A DNA stretch of 64,000 nt, taken from positions 2,374,577-2,438,576 of the forward strand of contig NZ_KB731324.1 of assembly GCF_000353285.1 (NCBI RefSeq), given 5' to 3'. Source of the stretch: Leptolyngbya boryana PCC 6306 (GTDB lineage Bacteria; Cyanobacteriota; Cyanobacteriia; Leptolyngbyales; Leptolyngbyaceae). This document shows positions 1 through 9,460 of this stretch, in pieces (positions within the stretch are counted from its first letter, which is position 1; each line of letters opens with the position of its first letter). The translations under genes were made by a program, and so were the position numbers. The notes under the pieces are model-generated. The model saw only the letters and a list, made by a program, of their open reading frames with translations. It was not told the DNA's origin and searched no databases.

Positions 1-715
1 CCACCGGACGTTCGATCGTTTTAATCCCCAAATCGCGCGCGATCGTCAACACACTATCCCGCGTAATCCCCTCCAAAATATCCTGGTCATATCCTGGCGT
101 AATCAATTCCCCATTGCGCACCAAGAAAATATTCATTCCCGATGCTTCACTGACTTTGCCTTGCGAATTCAGCAAAATCGCCTCATCAAACCCACAAGAC
201 ACCGCCTCTGTCTTCGCCAATGAAGACGTAATATAGGCTCCACTAATCTTGCCGCGCAACGGTAGACTGCGATCCTCCTGCCGATACCAAGAACTAATGC
301 GGCAACTCACCCCATCCGGCGACAAATAATCCCCTAACTCCAGCCCATACACAAAGAAATCATGTTCAATATTGTGTAATCGCGGTGCGATCCCCAGATC
401 CGAGGTATAGACAAACGGACGAATATAAAACGATGTTTTTGGCTGATTTTTCTTAACAAAATCCGTAATAATCGATTGGATCTTATCCGCAGGCAGCTCA
501 AAATTCAGCAATCTTGCACTATTACTCAAGCGTTGACAATGGCGATCGAGGCGAAACAGCAAAATCTGATTTGGATTCTCTGGATTCGGAATCCCGCGTA
601 ATCCGCCGAACGCACCCGTTCCGTAATGCAGCGCATGGGTTGCGATCGACAAATTGGCATTCTCAAAAGGGAGAAATTGATTTTTGAAATAGGCGATGGG
701 GAGGAAATTGTGCAT
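1..715 (-). CDS. ilvE: Branched-chain amino acid aminotransferase, partial
   Basis: The first 238 codons of a fold-type IV PLP aminotransferase, which interconverts branched-chain amino acids and their 2-oxo acids in the cytoplasm. The C-terminus lies outside the window to the left. Reverse translation starts MHNFLPIAYFKNQF and contains the family's HALHYGTGAFGGLRG block near residue 28, the Lys of RGKISGAYITS near residue 156 (expected Schiff-base lysine), and EASGMNIFLVRNGELITP downstream. The ATG at 713-715 is the natural start because the N-terminus matches the family. Other class IV enzymes (D-amino acid aminotransferase, ADC lyase) are possible but the GGLRG and RGKISGAY blocks favour IlvE. 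Confidence 0.88.
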   Translation of the reverse strand, partial: MHNFLPIAYFKNQFLPFENANLSIATHALHYGTGAFGGLRGIPNPENPNQILLFRLDRHCQRLSNSARLLNFELPADKIQSIITDFVKKNQPKTSFYIRPFVYTSDLGIAPRLHNIEHDFFVYGLELGDYLSPDGVSCRISSWYRQEDRSLPLRGKISGAYITSSLAKTEAVSCGFDEAILLNSQGKVSEASGMNIFLVRNGELITPGYDQDILEGITRDSVLTIARDLGIKTIERPV

Positions 716-916
716 GGGAGTGAGGATCAAAAACTAGAAAACGCGTCCCGATAAGACAGATTTCAAGATTACCTTGAAATTCGCGTTCTGGTTTGATTCA
801 CCTCCTGCTGAATCCTTTTCATCGAGGAGAAATTTTTATTTTGCCGCGTTCATCTCCTGACCTAACTATGGTTTAAATAAAACGTGGGCGATAATTCTCC
901 ACGATGAAAAATACAT
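716..916. other. Divergent intergenic region
   Basis: About 200 bases between the divergently transcribed ilvE and tpsB genes. It must hold both promoters, but I see no clear sigma-70 pair, operator or RNA structure. The stretch just before tpsB is AT-rich, and the tpsB ATG at 917 has no obvious Shine-Dalgarno sequence. Confidence 0.4.
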
Positions 917-2632
917 ATGGCTTCTCACTCGCGATTTCAAATTCTGCTCCTGTCGCTACTTCCTCTTGTTCATCCGTCGCCTGCTCTCGCTCAGCGCGTT
1001 TTGCCAATTCCCCCACCTCAAGATTTACCCAGACCGCAACCGCCGCAGCCTTCTCCACCAGAACCCACTCCAACTCCACTTCCCCCACCTGATCAACTAC
1101 TCCCGGGTCTAACTCCCCCCACTCCTGAACCTCCGGAGAATGTCTCAGACACGATTCAAATTAAACAAATTGAAATTGTCGGCAGTACGGTTTTTCGTCC
1201 GCAAGATTTCGCGGAGATTACTCGCAAATATGTCGATCGCAGGATCTCGTTTGCAGAATTGTTGCAAATTAGAACTGAAATTACTGAACTGTATATCAAA
1301 CAAGGCTATGTCACCTCTGCCGCAGTTCTCCCACCTCAGGTTTTAACGGGTGGCACCGTTAAAATTCAAATCATTGAAGGTGCGATCGCGAGCATTGATG
1401 TCATCGGAACCCGTCGCCTTAATCCTGCTTATATCCGCAGCCGAATTGGGCTTGTGGCTCAAAAACCTTTGAATGTAAATCGGTTGCTAGAAGGCTTGCG
1501 GCTGTTACAGCTTGACCCCTTGATTGCTTCGATTTCAGCCGACTTGCAAGCAGGTACACGCTCAGGCACGAGTGTTTTACAAATTACGATCGCAGAATCG
1601 AAAACTTTAACTATCTCGCCTTTGCTTGATAATTCACGTTCTCCGAGCGTCGGCTCGTTTCGCAGACAACTCGAAGTCTCACAGGCAAATCTACTCGGCT
1701 TGGGCGATGCTCTTAGAGCAAGCTACACCAATACAAACGGGAGCAATGGTGTTGATTTGAGCTACATCGTTCCGTTAAATCCTCGTAATGGAACTCTACG
1801 GCTTGCTTATGGCAGCACTCGCAGTCGAGTGATTGAGGAGCCGTTTGATATTTTGGAGATTGAAGCGCGATCGCGTTACTACGAACTGACGCTAAGACAG
1901 CCGATTGTTCAGCGCCCAACGAATGAGCTTGCAATCGGTTTGACGTTCTCGCGCCAAGAAAGTCAGACCGAGCTTGGCATTGATAATATTGGACCTTTTC
2001 CCCTTTCTCCTGGCGCAGATGAGCAGGGACGCACTCGAGTTTCAGCCTTGCGCTTCTTTCAGGAATATGTGCAGCGCAGCGATCGCCAAGTCTTGGCCGC
2101 GCGATCGCAATTTAGCCTGGGCTTGAATTTCTTGAATTCAACCATCAACGAGCAAGCACCAGACAGCCGTTTTTTTGCTTGGCGAGGTCAAGCACAGTGG
2201 ACAAGACTTTTAGCAAGAGACTCATTATTCCTAGTGCGAGGAGATATGCAACTTGCCGATCGTACACTCGTCCCCTTAGAACAAATTGGCGTGGGAGGAC
2301 AAGAAACAGTTCGAGGATATCGACAAGATGCCCTGCTCACCGATAACGGTTTTTTGTTCTCGACCGAATTACGATTGCCGATTTTCAGACCGAGAAACGG
2401 ACTGGTACAACTCACACCGTTTGTTGACCTAGGAACAGGCTGGAATCGCAGCGGAGACAATCCTGAAAAGAATACCCTCGTCGGAGCGGGTCTAGGGCTT
2501 TTGTGGCGGCAAGGAGAAAACTTTTCAGCGCGGATCGATTTTGGCTTTCCGCTCGTGTCGATCGAAAATGAGAAACGCACCTTACAAGAGAATGGAATTT
2601 ATTTCTCGATTCGGTATAGCCCATCGTTTTAA
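917..2632 (+). CDS. ShlB/FhaC/HecB-type outer-membrane transporter (TpsB)
   Basis: A 571-residue outer-membrane protein of the two-partner secretion family, which exports a large TpsA substrate from the periplasm. Residues 1-25 are a signal peptide ending PALA. Residues 26-75 are a proline-rich linker. A POTRA domain starts near residue 79 (TIQIKQIEIVGSTVF), a second POTRA-like region follows, and the rest is a 16-strand barrel with the conserved VRGY loop near residue 465. It ends in Phe (SIRYSPSF), as expected for Bam-dependent insertion. No TpsA substrate is encoded in the window, so the partner is elsewhere or this is an orphan. In cyanobacteria the family can be hard to separate from Omp85/Toc75 relatives, but the single VRGY loop and POTRA order favour TpsB. 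Confidence 0.87.
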   Translation: MASHSRFQILLLSLLPLVHPSPALAQRVLPIPPPQDLPRPQPPQPSPPEPTPTPLPPPDQLLPGLTPPTPEPPENVSDTIQIKQIEIVGSTVFRPQDFAEITRKYVDRRISFAELLQIRTEITELYIKQGYVTSAAVLPPQVLTGGTVKIQIIEGAIASIDVIGTRRLNPAYIRSRIGLVAQKPLNVNRLLEGLRLLQLDPLIASISADLQAGTRSGTSVLQITIAESKTLTISPLLDNSRSPSVGSFRRQLEVSQANLLGLGDALRASYTNTNGSNGVDLSYIVPLNPRNGTLRLAYGSTRSRVIEEPFDILEIEARSRYYELTLRQPIVQRPTNELAIGLTFSRQESQTELGIDNIGPFPLSPGADEQGRTRVSALRFFQEYVQRSDRQVLAARSQFSLGLNFLNSTINEQAPDSRFFAWRGQAQWTRLLARDSLFLVRGDMQLADRTLVPLEQIGVGGQETVRGYRQDALLTDNGFLFSTELRLPIFRPRNGLVQLTPFVDLGTGWNRSGDNPEKNTLVGAGLGLLWRQGENFSARIDFGFPLVSIENEKRTLQENGIYFSIRYSPSF

Positions 2633-2655
2633 GATGAAGAAAGATTTGAGAAAGG

Positions 2656-3837
2656 ATGCAATCGGTGCAAGACATTTCAACAGATTCGAGAGAGCGATCG
2701 TGGTTCTATTGGTTTCTCCTCCCCATTTATCCCTATCGTCAGCGTCGAACCCTTAGAACTGAAGTTGTGAAAGATGCCGTTTGGACATTTGACCAGCTTC
2801 AAGGCATCTTTTATGTGGTCACACCGATTCGCATGACTGTGATTAAGCTCGATGAGGGTGGACTGTTAATCTATGCTCCGGTTGCCCTAACCCGCGAATG
2901 TTCAAGATTACTCGATGAGCTAGTCGCCCTACACGGCGATGTAAAATACATTGTTCTGCCAACGATATCGGGACTAGAGCATAAAGTCTGTGTTCCGCCT
3001 TTTGCGCGTCGGTTTCCTAAAGCTCAAATCTATGTTCCACCGAGCCAATGGAGCTATCCAGCCAATTTACCTCTGACCTGGTTGGGATTTCCAAAGCAAC
3101 GCACTCATGTGCTAGATGGGCAGAATGTTTCTTTTAGTAACCAATTTGAGTCTGCAACTCTCGGCCCGATTGGATTGGGACTCGGCCCTTTTGGAGAGAT
3201 TGCACTGTTGGATAAAAGCTCACGCACCTTACTGGTGACAGATTCCGTTGTCTCAGTTCCAGAAGTTGCTCCAGAGATTATTCAGCTTGATCCGTATCCG
3301 TTGTTGTTTCATGCGCGTGAGAGTGCTGTCGATCACATCGAAGATACAGAAGCCAATCGTCTCAAAGGCTGGCAGCGCGTGGCATTATTTACATTTTACT
3401 TTCGCCCTAGTGCGCTGGATATCGCAGACTTAGCTCCTTCGGTTCGAGAAGCAATGAAAGCTCCCGATCGCTCAAAGAAAGCTCTATTCGGCTGGTATCC
3501 GTTTCATTGGAAAGCGGGCTGGCAGCGATCGTTTGAAGCATTACGCAAGCATCGCTTGGTCGTTGCTCCGATTTTGCAGCAATTGATCCTCAATCGTGAA
3601 CCGCAAAAGGTGATGGATTGGGCAAATCAAGTTGCAAGCTGGAACTTTGAGCGGATTATTCCCTGCCACTTCGATGCTCCTATTCCAGCAGATGCACAAG
3701 AGTTTCGATCGGCATTTAGCTTTTTGGAAAAAGAGAGCGATCGAGTTTTACCAGATGAGGACTTTGAATTGCTCAGAGAAATCGAGCAGGGCTTAGTTCA
3801 AACGGGAGTAACACCGCCTGCGCAAGAGAAACTTTAG
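2656..3837 (+). CDS. DUF4336 domain-containing protein
   Basis: A 393-residue protein of the DUF4336 family, which is common in cyanobacteria and plants and resembles the metallo-beta-lactamase fold; no biochemical role is known to me. The N-terminal block RRTLRTEVVKDAVWTFDQ and the following MTVIKLDEGGLLIYAPVA are typical of the family. The region around DLLVTDSVVSVP is the degenerate hydrolase core. It follows tpsB by 23 bases on the same strand and could be co-transcribed, though no functional link is evident. The ATG at 2656 follows an AAAGG too closely to be an ideal ribosome site, so the start is only moderately certain. Confidence 0.82.
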   Translation: MQSVQDISTDSRERSWFYWFLLPIYPYRQRRTLRTEVVKDAVWTFDQLQGIFYVVTPIRMTVIKLDEGGLLIYAPVALTRECSRLLDELVALHGDVKYIVLPTISGLEHKVCVPPFARRFPKAQIYVPPSQWSYPANLPLTWLGFPKQRTHVLDGQNVSFSNQFESATLGPIGLGLGPFGEIALLDKSSRTLLVTDSVVSVPEVAPEIIQLDPYPLLFHARESAVDHIEDTEANRLKGWQRVALFTFYFRPSALDIADLAPSVREAMKAPDRSKKALFGWYPFHWKAGWQRSFEALRKHRLVVAPILQQLILNREPQKVMDWANQVASWNFERIIPCHFDAPIPADAQEFRSAFSFLEKESDRVLPDEDFELLREIEQGLVQTGVTPPAQEKL

Positions 3838-3860
3838 TTGCTATCGTAGCCCTAAGTTGG

Positions 3861-3906
3861 GTGAGGAGTGGGGAGTTGCTTCCTTACTAGCTCCCTACCC
3901 CCACTC
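3861..3906. repeat. GA/TC-rich palindromic repeat, copy 1
   Basis: A purine-rich arm (GTGAGGAGTGGGGAGT) is followed 14 bases later by a pyrimidine-rich arm (CTCCCTACCCCCACTC) that pairs with it. It sits between the convergent ends of the DUF4336 and epimerase genes and could act as a bidirectional terminator. Four related copies occur elsewhere in the window. Confidence 0.65.
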
Positions 3907-3937
3907 TTTGAGCATCTCCATCTCAAACAGACTCGTC

Positions 3938-5944
3938 TCAACTCGTTCGACGCTGCGGATTGAGAACCGAATCCATCGACTTCGAACTACTGGGCTGATA
4001 TTCTGGAACCAAAGTTTTGAGCAGCGATCGTAGTTTAGTAGCATTTTTCTGATACGCCGCTAAGAAAAGCTGATCCAACAATGGCTCTAGCTGCTCCCAC
4101 GGTATCATTGCCTCTCGTGCTGCAAAAATCTTAGGATGACTCGTCGCCATTGAATTTCCGCTGATGAGTAACTCCTCATACAACTTCTCGCCCGGTCGTA
4201 ATCCCGTAATTTCAATATCAATATCTGCTCCGGGTACTAATCCACTCAGTTCAATCATCTGCACCGCCAGATCATAAATCCGCACAGGTTCACCCATATC
4301 GAGCAGAAAAACTTCACCGCCCTGAGCCATTGCACCTGCTTGAATCACCAGCCGTGACGCTTCTGGAATCGACATGAAATAGCGCGTCATTTCTGGATGT
4401 GTCAACGTAATCGGCTGACCTGCTGCAATCTGCTGTCGAAATCGGGGGACAACTGACCCGTTACTATTCAGCACATTACCAAATCGCACCATCACAAAGC
4501 GGGTGCGTGTTTTCGCCCGTGCTGCTAATGCTTGCAGTACTAATTCTGCAATCCGCTTCGTCGCACCCATCACATTGGTTGGACGCACAGCTTTATCCGT
4601 TGAGATCAAGACAAAAGTCTCAACTCTGCATTTTTCTGCGGTCTGTGCAGTCACCATTGTGCCATAGGCATTGTTGATGATTCCTTGCGCTGCATTGCTT
4701 TCAACCAAAGGAACATGCTTGTATGCCGCTGCATGATAGACCGTCTCAACTTGATGCTTCTCCAATACTTCCGATAAGCGATCGCCATCAGTGACCGAGC
4801 CTAAATAAGCAAAACGAGGCACATTGGGATACGTTTCTGCTAGCTCTGTTTCAATCGAATACAAAGCAAACTCATTCAGCTCATAGAGCACCAGAAGTCG
4901 AGGATTTTGCTGGGCAATTTGGCGGCAGAGTTCTGACCCGATCGAGCCGCCTGCTCCTGTCACCAGTACTGACTTATCAGTGATGTTAACTCGAAGCAGA
5001 CTCGGATCGGGCAGAACTTCGGCGCGCCCGAGCAGATCAGAAATATCAACATTCCGAATTTTACCGATCGGCACATGACCTGCAACAATTTCACGCACCG
5101 AAGGAACTGTTTTGACCTTGACAGGCAATCCCTTCAAACTCTGAAGAATGCGACGCTTGTCTTGGGGACTCGCAGAAGGCACTGCCAGTAAAACCATCGT
5201 AATCTGGTACTGAGCAATCAGCGTTCTCAACAGAGTTGGACTGTAAATATGAGCGCGATCGAGCGATCTGCCATGAATTTCAGGATTGTCATCCACAAAA
5301 GCAATGACTTGGTATTCTGTTTCACGCAGCAGTGCCTGCGAAAGCTGAAAGCCAGCCGACCCTGCGCCATAGATGATAATTCGCTGTGACGTTGAATATG
5401 GCAGCGACTTATGGCGCTGACGCGATCGCACAGCAGCCGCATGAGTTGCCTGAGGTGCAGTATCGATCAGGACCAAAAAGCGCCGGATTGAGAACCGAAT
5501 TCCGACTACTCCAATCCAAGTGATCAGCGCAGAAATAATTTGAACCGATCGAGGTAAAACCTGCACATGTAGCAGGGTACTGAATGCAACCAGTCCCGCT
5601 TCGCTCAAAATGACTGCCTTTAGTGCCAACCATAAGATTTCTGCCCCTGTATGCCGTAACAGAGGTCGATACATGCCTAATAAATAAAATATGCAGAATT
5701 TAATCGGAACAGTTAGCGCAAGAGATGCTTGGTAATACCAGAATTGGTCAATCAAAGGGGAATCTTCAAACCGCAGATTGAGCGCAATACAGGCAGCAAT
5801 TAGAAAGATGATACTGTCGCCTGCGAACAAAATATAGCGTCGCAAGCGGCGGGGCAATTTAAGCAAGCCTGTGATGAATTGAAGGAGTAATCCAGTTTGA
5901 AAGAGCCGAAGGAAAGCCGCCGAAACAGAAAGCTTTTCACGCAT
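3938..5944 (-). CDS. CapD/WbpM-type nucleoside-diphosphate-sugar epimerase/dehydratase
   Basis: A 668-residue membrane-anchored enzyme that modifies UDP-GlcNAc-type sugars for surface polysaccharides (4,6-dehydratase/5-epimerase family). Four hydrophobic segments occupy about residues 25-165. A first Rossmann domain follows (IIIYGAGSAGFQLSQAL). The catalytic SDR domain carries VTGAGGSIGSELCRQI near residue 326 and YHAAAYKHVPLVESN. Where most SDRs have YxxxK, this one has MGATK (Met459/Lys463), the S-M-K arrangement known from WbpM-like dehydratases, preceded by STDKAVRPTN. Full length for the family. Neighbours give no polysaccharide cluster here. Confidence 0.9.
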   Translation of the reverse strand: MREKLSVSAAFLRLFQTGLLLQFITGLLKLPRRLRRYILFAGDSIIFLIAACIALNLRFEDSPLIDQFWYYQASLALTVPIKFCIFYLLGMYRPLLRHTGAEILWLALKAVILSEAGLVAFSTLLHVQVLPRSVQIISALITWIGVVGIRFSIRRFLVLIDTAPQATHAAAVRSRQRHKSLPYSTSQRIIIYGAGSAGFQLSQALLRETEYQVIAFVDDNPEIHGRSLDRAHIYSPTLLRTLIAQYQITMVLLAVPSASPQDKRRILQSLKGLPVKVKTVPSVREIVAGHVPIGKIRNVDISDLLGRAEVLPDPSLLRVNITDKSVLVTGAGGSIGSELCRQIAQQNPRLLVLYELNEFALYSIETELAETYPNVPRFAYLGSVTDGDRLSEVLEKHQVETVYHAAAYKHVPLVESNAAQGIINNAYGTMVTAQTAEKCRVETFVLISTDKAVRPTNVMGATKRIAELVLQALAARAKTRTRFVMVRFGNVLNSNGSVVPRFRQQIAAGQPITLTHPEMTRYFMSIPEASRLVIQAGAMAQGGEVFLLDMGEPVRIYDLAVQMIELSGLVPGADIDIEITGLRPGEKLYEELLISGNSMATSHPKIFAAREAMIPWEQLEPLLDQLFLAAYQKNATKLRSLLKTLVPEYQPSSSKSMDSVLNPQRRTS

Positions 5945-6873
5945 AAGGAATCTCGTTCTTTACTCAGTCGCGTAATGCAGGACGAAATCAACTCAAAGTT
6001 CGGTAGATGTGAGTCTTGATTTCAAAAACAACCCTGTCCGTTCGATCAACCTGGTAGAAAACGCCTTGATTAAACGTGAAAAATGTCGCTCTAATTCACT
6101 TTCTCAAATTCACATGCGTGTCATTAGGTACACCCATGCAAATTTTTAGTCTGTCTCCACATAATGCAAAGTATTACGTACACCCTTAGTGAAAATACTA
6201 CCTTCTTGAAGTCTCGCACTTAAAGAAATGAGCAAGGAATCAAATCGTTTATAAACTAGAGATAAATTTCAAAATCTGATGGATGCACTCAAGTTTTCAA
6301 GTTTAGTTTGTCTAGCTTTTGATTTAGTGTAAACAAACTGATGATTCTGAGAAAAAGCGAAGTTAAAGCTTCATGAATCCTATTTAGATTAAACGAGCCT
6401 GAACGCGATCGCTAAGCGTTCAAACACGCAAATCTCAGACAGATTTTCTGGTAAATTACACGGCTATGGCTTGCGCAAAATTTCAGGGTTATTACGGTAA
6501 AACTTGCGTCTAGACGTTCAAAACCGTTCAAGTTGCAGCAAGACCGCATATTTTCCAAGTACTTGTACGGATTAAGATCGAGACCGCTCCTGCGTATTCT
6601 CAAGGTGAAATTCGTAAAATCGTAGAGAACGAGCGTCAGTATGTATCAATTTTTTCTACTTCTGCGTGAACACTGAACTGTTCACCTTGCTCAGCGCGAT
6701 CGCTGAATTGTTTTCAATAATACAGGTCAATAATATAAAGAAACAATAAAGATGCCCGAAATTGTACGGATGATCCACAGAGATCGGGGAAATTAGCTAA
6801 TAGAAATCACTGAGGCGCAACATCAGCGTGTCGCAGTCGGTTCCCTGGATGTGATTAAGCAAAGCAAGCTGCC
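5945..6873. other. Long non-coding region upstream of the epimerase and histidine kinase genes
   Basis: About 930 AT-rich bases between divergent genes with no convincing CDS. A 51-codon open stretch around 6500-6669 lacks a start codon and matches nothing I recognise. Related AGCGTTCAAACACG and GACGTTCAAAACCG segments occur near 6415 and 6515. A perfect inverted repeat lies at 6666-6685 (listed separately). Promoters for both flanking genes should be here. Confidence 0.4.
6666..6685. promoter_or_regulatory. Inverted repeat, possible operator
   Basis: GTGAACA and TGTTCAC form perfect 7-base arms around a 6-base spacer. This symmetric spacing suits a dimeric regulator and lies about 190 bases before the histidine kinase start. 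No regulator is identified, so the function is inferred from symmetry only. Confidence 0.3.
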
Positions 6874-8004
6874 ATGAAGTCAACGCATCAGGCTGTTAAA
6901 GTGTGTTTTACCCCAACCCTCAATCATGCTTCTCGCTTTCAAGCGTCTCGAAAGCCAGAGGTTGAAAGCAGGTGTCCCTCAAAGGTTTGGAGCGAGTTAA
7001 GTTGGTTCGGCGCGATCGCTCAGCAGAGTCAAGATTTAATCGGAGTCGTGTCCCTCGATCACGAGTGGATTTGTCTGAATCCGAGTGGAAAGACTTTACT
7101 TAAATCATTTGAGTTCAAGTTAGACGAAGCCCGGCAACAGGTTTGGAATGACACGATCTTGCCGAGACTTTATGAAGTTGGAGAGTGGCGAGGCGAGTTT
7201 GCACTCTTAAGATCGTCTGAATTGGTTTGGTTTGAAAGTCAGTGGTTTTTGATTCGCGATCGCGAAACCGATCAACCGATCGGATTTGCCACGATTAGCC
7301 ACCCGATTGAATCACCGCAACCGACACAAGAATCGCCACAGCCGCAGACTCAATTTTTAGCAGATACCGCTCACGAATTGCGATCTCCCTTAACGGTGAT
7401 TTCGACCTCGATCGATTTATTGCAAACGGCGACGGCTCCGCAGAGCGATCGTGCTCGCAAGCATTTTCAGCGAATTCGATCGAAGATCAAGCAGATGGCT
7501 CAGATGTTAGAAGATGTCCTAGTGCTGAGTCGGACAGAGCAGCCTGAATTTAAGGTCAGTCCGACCGAGGTGAACCCTGTACAAGTGTGTGCAGAACTGA
7601 TCGAAGAAGCCCAGGCGAATACGTCTTGCCATGAGATTGTGTTTTCATCTGAAACGACGATGCCCGTGACCCAAATTGATGCCACTCTATTCCAGCGCAT
7701 TGTCGTGAATTTGCTGTCGAATGGCATCAAGTATTCACCGAAAGGCGGCAAGATCGAATGCAATTTGCAAGTTCATTCCAGCCATCTGACCCTACAAGTT
7801 GCAGATCAAGGGATTGGCATTCCCGCATCTGAGCAATCGAAATTGTTTCAGTCGTTTTATCGCGCTCAGAATGCAAGTGCCATTCCCGGCACAGGTTTGG
7901 GACTCGCGATCGTCAAACGCTGCGTTGATCTCTTAGGAGGACAGATTGCGATTCAGAGCGCGGTTGGAGTGGGCACTTGCTTTACGGTGCAGGTTCCGAT
8001 TTAA
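6874..8004 (+). CDS. Sensor histidine kinase, soluble type
   Basis: A 376-residue two-component sensor kinase. The N-terminal 150 residues look like a divergent PAS domain and have no membrane segment, so the signal is probably cytoplasmic. The HisKA H-box reads ADTAHELRSPLTVIS with the phosphorylated His near residue 167. HATPase motifs follow: NLLSNGIKYSPKGG (N box), VADQGIGIP (G1), FQSFYRAQN (F) and GTGLGLAIVKRCVDLLGG (G2). All catalytic blocks are present, so it should be active. No response regulator gene is adjacent, making it an orphan kinase. Its last 23 bases overlap the end of the convergent DUF3370 gene. Confidence 0.9.
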   Translation: MKSTHQAVKVCFTPTLNHASRFQASRKPEVESRCPSKVWSELSWFGAIAQQSQDLIGVVSLDHEWICLNPSGKTLLKSFEFKLDEARQQVWNDTILPRLYEVGEWRGEFALLRSSELVWFESQWFLIRDRETDQPIGFATISHPIESPQPTQESPQPQTQFLADTAHELRSPLTVISTSIDLLQTATAPQSDRARKHFQRIRSKIKQMAQMLEDVLVLSRTEQPEFKVSPTEVNPVQVCAELIEEAQANTSCHEIVFSSETTMPVTQIDATLFQRIVVNLLSNGIKYSPKGGKIECNLQVHSSHLTLQVADQGIGIPASEQSKLFQSFYRAQNASAIPGTGLGLAIVKRCVDLLGGQIAIQSAVGVGTCFTVQVPI

Positions 8005-9373
8005 GGGTTTTGATCGTCAGTACTTGTGGTGGCGTGGCATCCGGGGGATAAAGAAAATCGAACTGCACGAGTCGTCGTTCTTGAGGTTGCATCTGCAAGG
8101 TGACAAGCGGCGCACCTTGTTGACCGCGACGTTGAACGAGGTGAACGTAATGAGTTTGGGGTAATCCTTGATCGTCGTTGAATCTCCAACGGACGGTGCC
8201 GCGAAAGTTCATCTGCGGTCCCGCAGGCTCAAGAAAGCGCAGTCCTTTGTCGGTGTCTTCTCGCTTCAGCGGGGTTTCGACCGTGAGAACAACGGTTTGA
8301 GGCTGGTCGCTGGTATTTTCCAGCGGCATCGTCAGACTATATTGAATGGCATAGTTTCCGTGGGCTTGATAGGCTGTATCAGGATAGCGGCGAATCATTT
8401 TAGCGCTTTGGTTTTGATTCGTGCCCAATGTGCCGCGATGCAGCGTGGCTAATCCATAAGAGAAGCCTGCCCCTGGTGCAGGAATGCTGAGAGAATCTCG
8501 GTTTGCATCTAAAATTCGTCCGTTCCATTGCGAGCCAACGGCGACCCCTGCAACTCGTCCGTAGATTAAAGTACCTGTGGTTTCTTCGATCGGGGTTGGC
8601 GTTTTATCGCGTGGTCCTGACAGATCTGCTGTATTGAGCAATGCTTCCCATTCTTCGACCGTGGGTTCGCGTTCTGTGCTGTCGGGATTTTGTTTGGCAA
8701 ACATGCCTAGGCTTGCAAGATACACTTCTCCAGTGCTGCGCAGTCTCATCAAGGACGATCGACCATTGAGCGGTGGGGTGAGCGGCTTCACAGGAATCGG
8801 CAAGTTCATTAACATCCGGCTTTCCCCAGGTGGGATCACAACTTGAGCCGGAAAGATATCTTGGCGTAATCCGCGCAGGACTTCCCCGACAGCGCGACTG
8901 CCGGGACCTGCGAAAGTTTTGCCATCCTCATTGGCGATCGCGGGATCGAGTGAAATAAACGGCGCATCAGGTTGGCTCAGATAGCTCGCAGCTTGGAGAA
9001 TGTCGATCGTTACCGCGGTCTTGCCGGGATTATGAGCAATCACACCGAGATAAAGCGTTCTCAAATCTTCTGGGGTGAGAGCTTTGGCAATGTGATGGGT
9101 GAAGATGTCAAATCTGCCGGAAAAGCTTTGATTGAGGTGCGCTGATGGAAATTGTTTGCCTGCTGCGGGAAATGTGGACAGTAAAATTCCTTCTTTTTGC
9201 ACCACTTCTGGGCTGTTGCTGTTGAAGACGGGCACTGAATCTAATTCTCCCGGTAAAACGCGCATTTCTTGCGGTTCTACGATCGTTTGCTGTGGGGGAG
9301 GAGTGGGAGTCGGTGTCGGTGTGGGAGCAGGTGTTGTTTGTGACAAGATCAAACTGGAGAGAAGCGACAACAT
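7982..9373 (-). CDS. DUF3370 domain-containing exported protein
   Basis: A protein of about 463 residues belonging to the cyanobacterial DUF3370 family of unknown function. It opens with a hydrophobic signal-like segment (MLSLLSSLILSQTT), then a Pro/Thr repeat tract (residues 15-30), then the conserved block EMRVLPGELDSVPVFNSNSPEVV. No catalytic motif is visible; it is probably periplasmic or surface-exposed. I prefer the ATG at 9373 to an upstream in-frame TTG at 9385. The 3' end overlaps the histidine kinase gene tail to tail by 23 bases, so each transcript enters the other gene unless termination is inside it. Confidence 0.82.
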   Translation of the reverse strand: MLSLLSSLILSQTTPAPTPTPTPTPPPQQTIVEPQEMRVLPGELDSVPVFNSNSPEVVQKEGILLSTFPAAGKQFPSAHLNQSFSGRFDIFTHHIAKALTPEDLRTLYLGVIAHNPGKTAVTIDILQAASYLSQPDAPFISLDPAIANEDGKTFAGPGSRAVGEVLRGLRQDIFPAQVVIPPGESRMLMNLPIPVKPLTPPLNGRSSLMRLRSTGEVYLASLGMFAKQNPDSTEREPTVEEWEALLNTADLSGPRDKTPTPIEETTGTLIYGRVAGVAVGSQWNGRILDANRDSLSIPAPGAGFSYGLATLHRGTLGTNQNQSAKMIRRYPDTAYQAHGNYAIQYSLTMPLENTSDQPQTVVLTVETPLKREDTDKGLRFLEPAGPQMNFRGTVRWRFNDDQGLPQTHYVHLVQRRGQQGAPLVTLQMQPQERRLVQFDFLYPPDATPPQVLTIKTLKSEPAP

Positions 9374-9460
9374 AAAGGAATTCAAGATCGAGAGCGGGAT
9401 TGATCATACCGAAAAAGCGCGATCGCAGTTTGCTATTTGTCTCGTTGAATTCTTGACGAT

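Noticed and set aside
6412-6669. Short open frames in the gap before the histidine kinase, including a 63-codon minus-strand frame and a 51-codon plus-strand stretch
   Set aside because: No ribosome site, no start for the plus-strand stretch, interrupted by stops, and no recognisable family.
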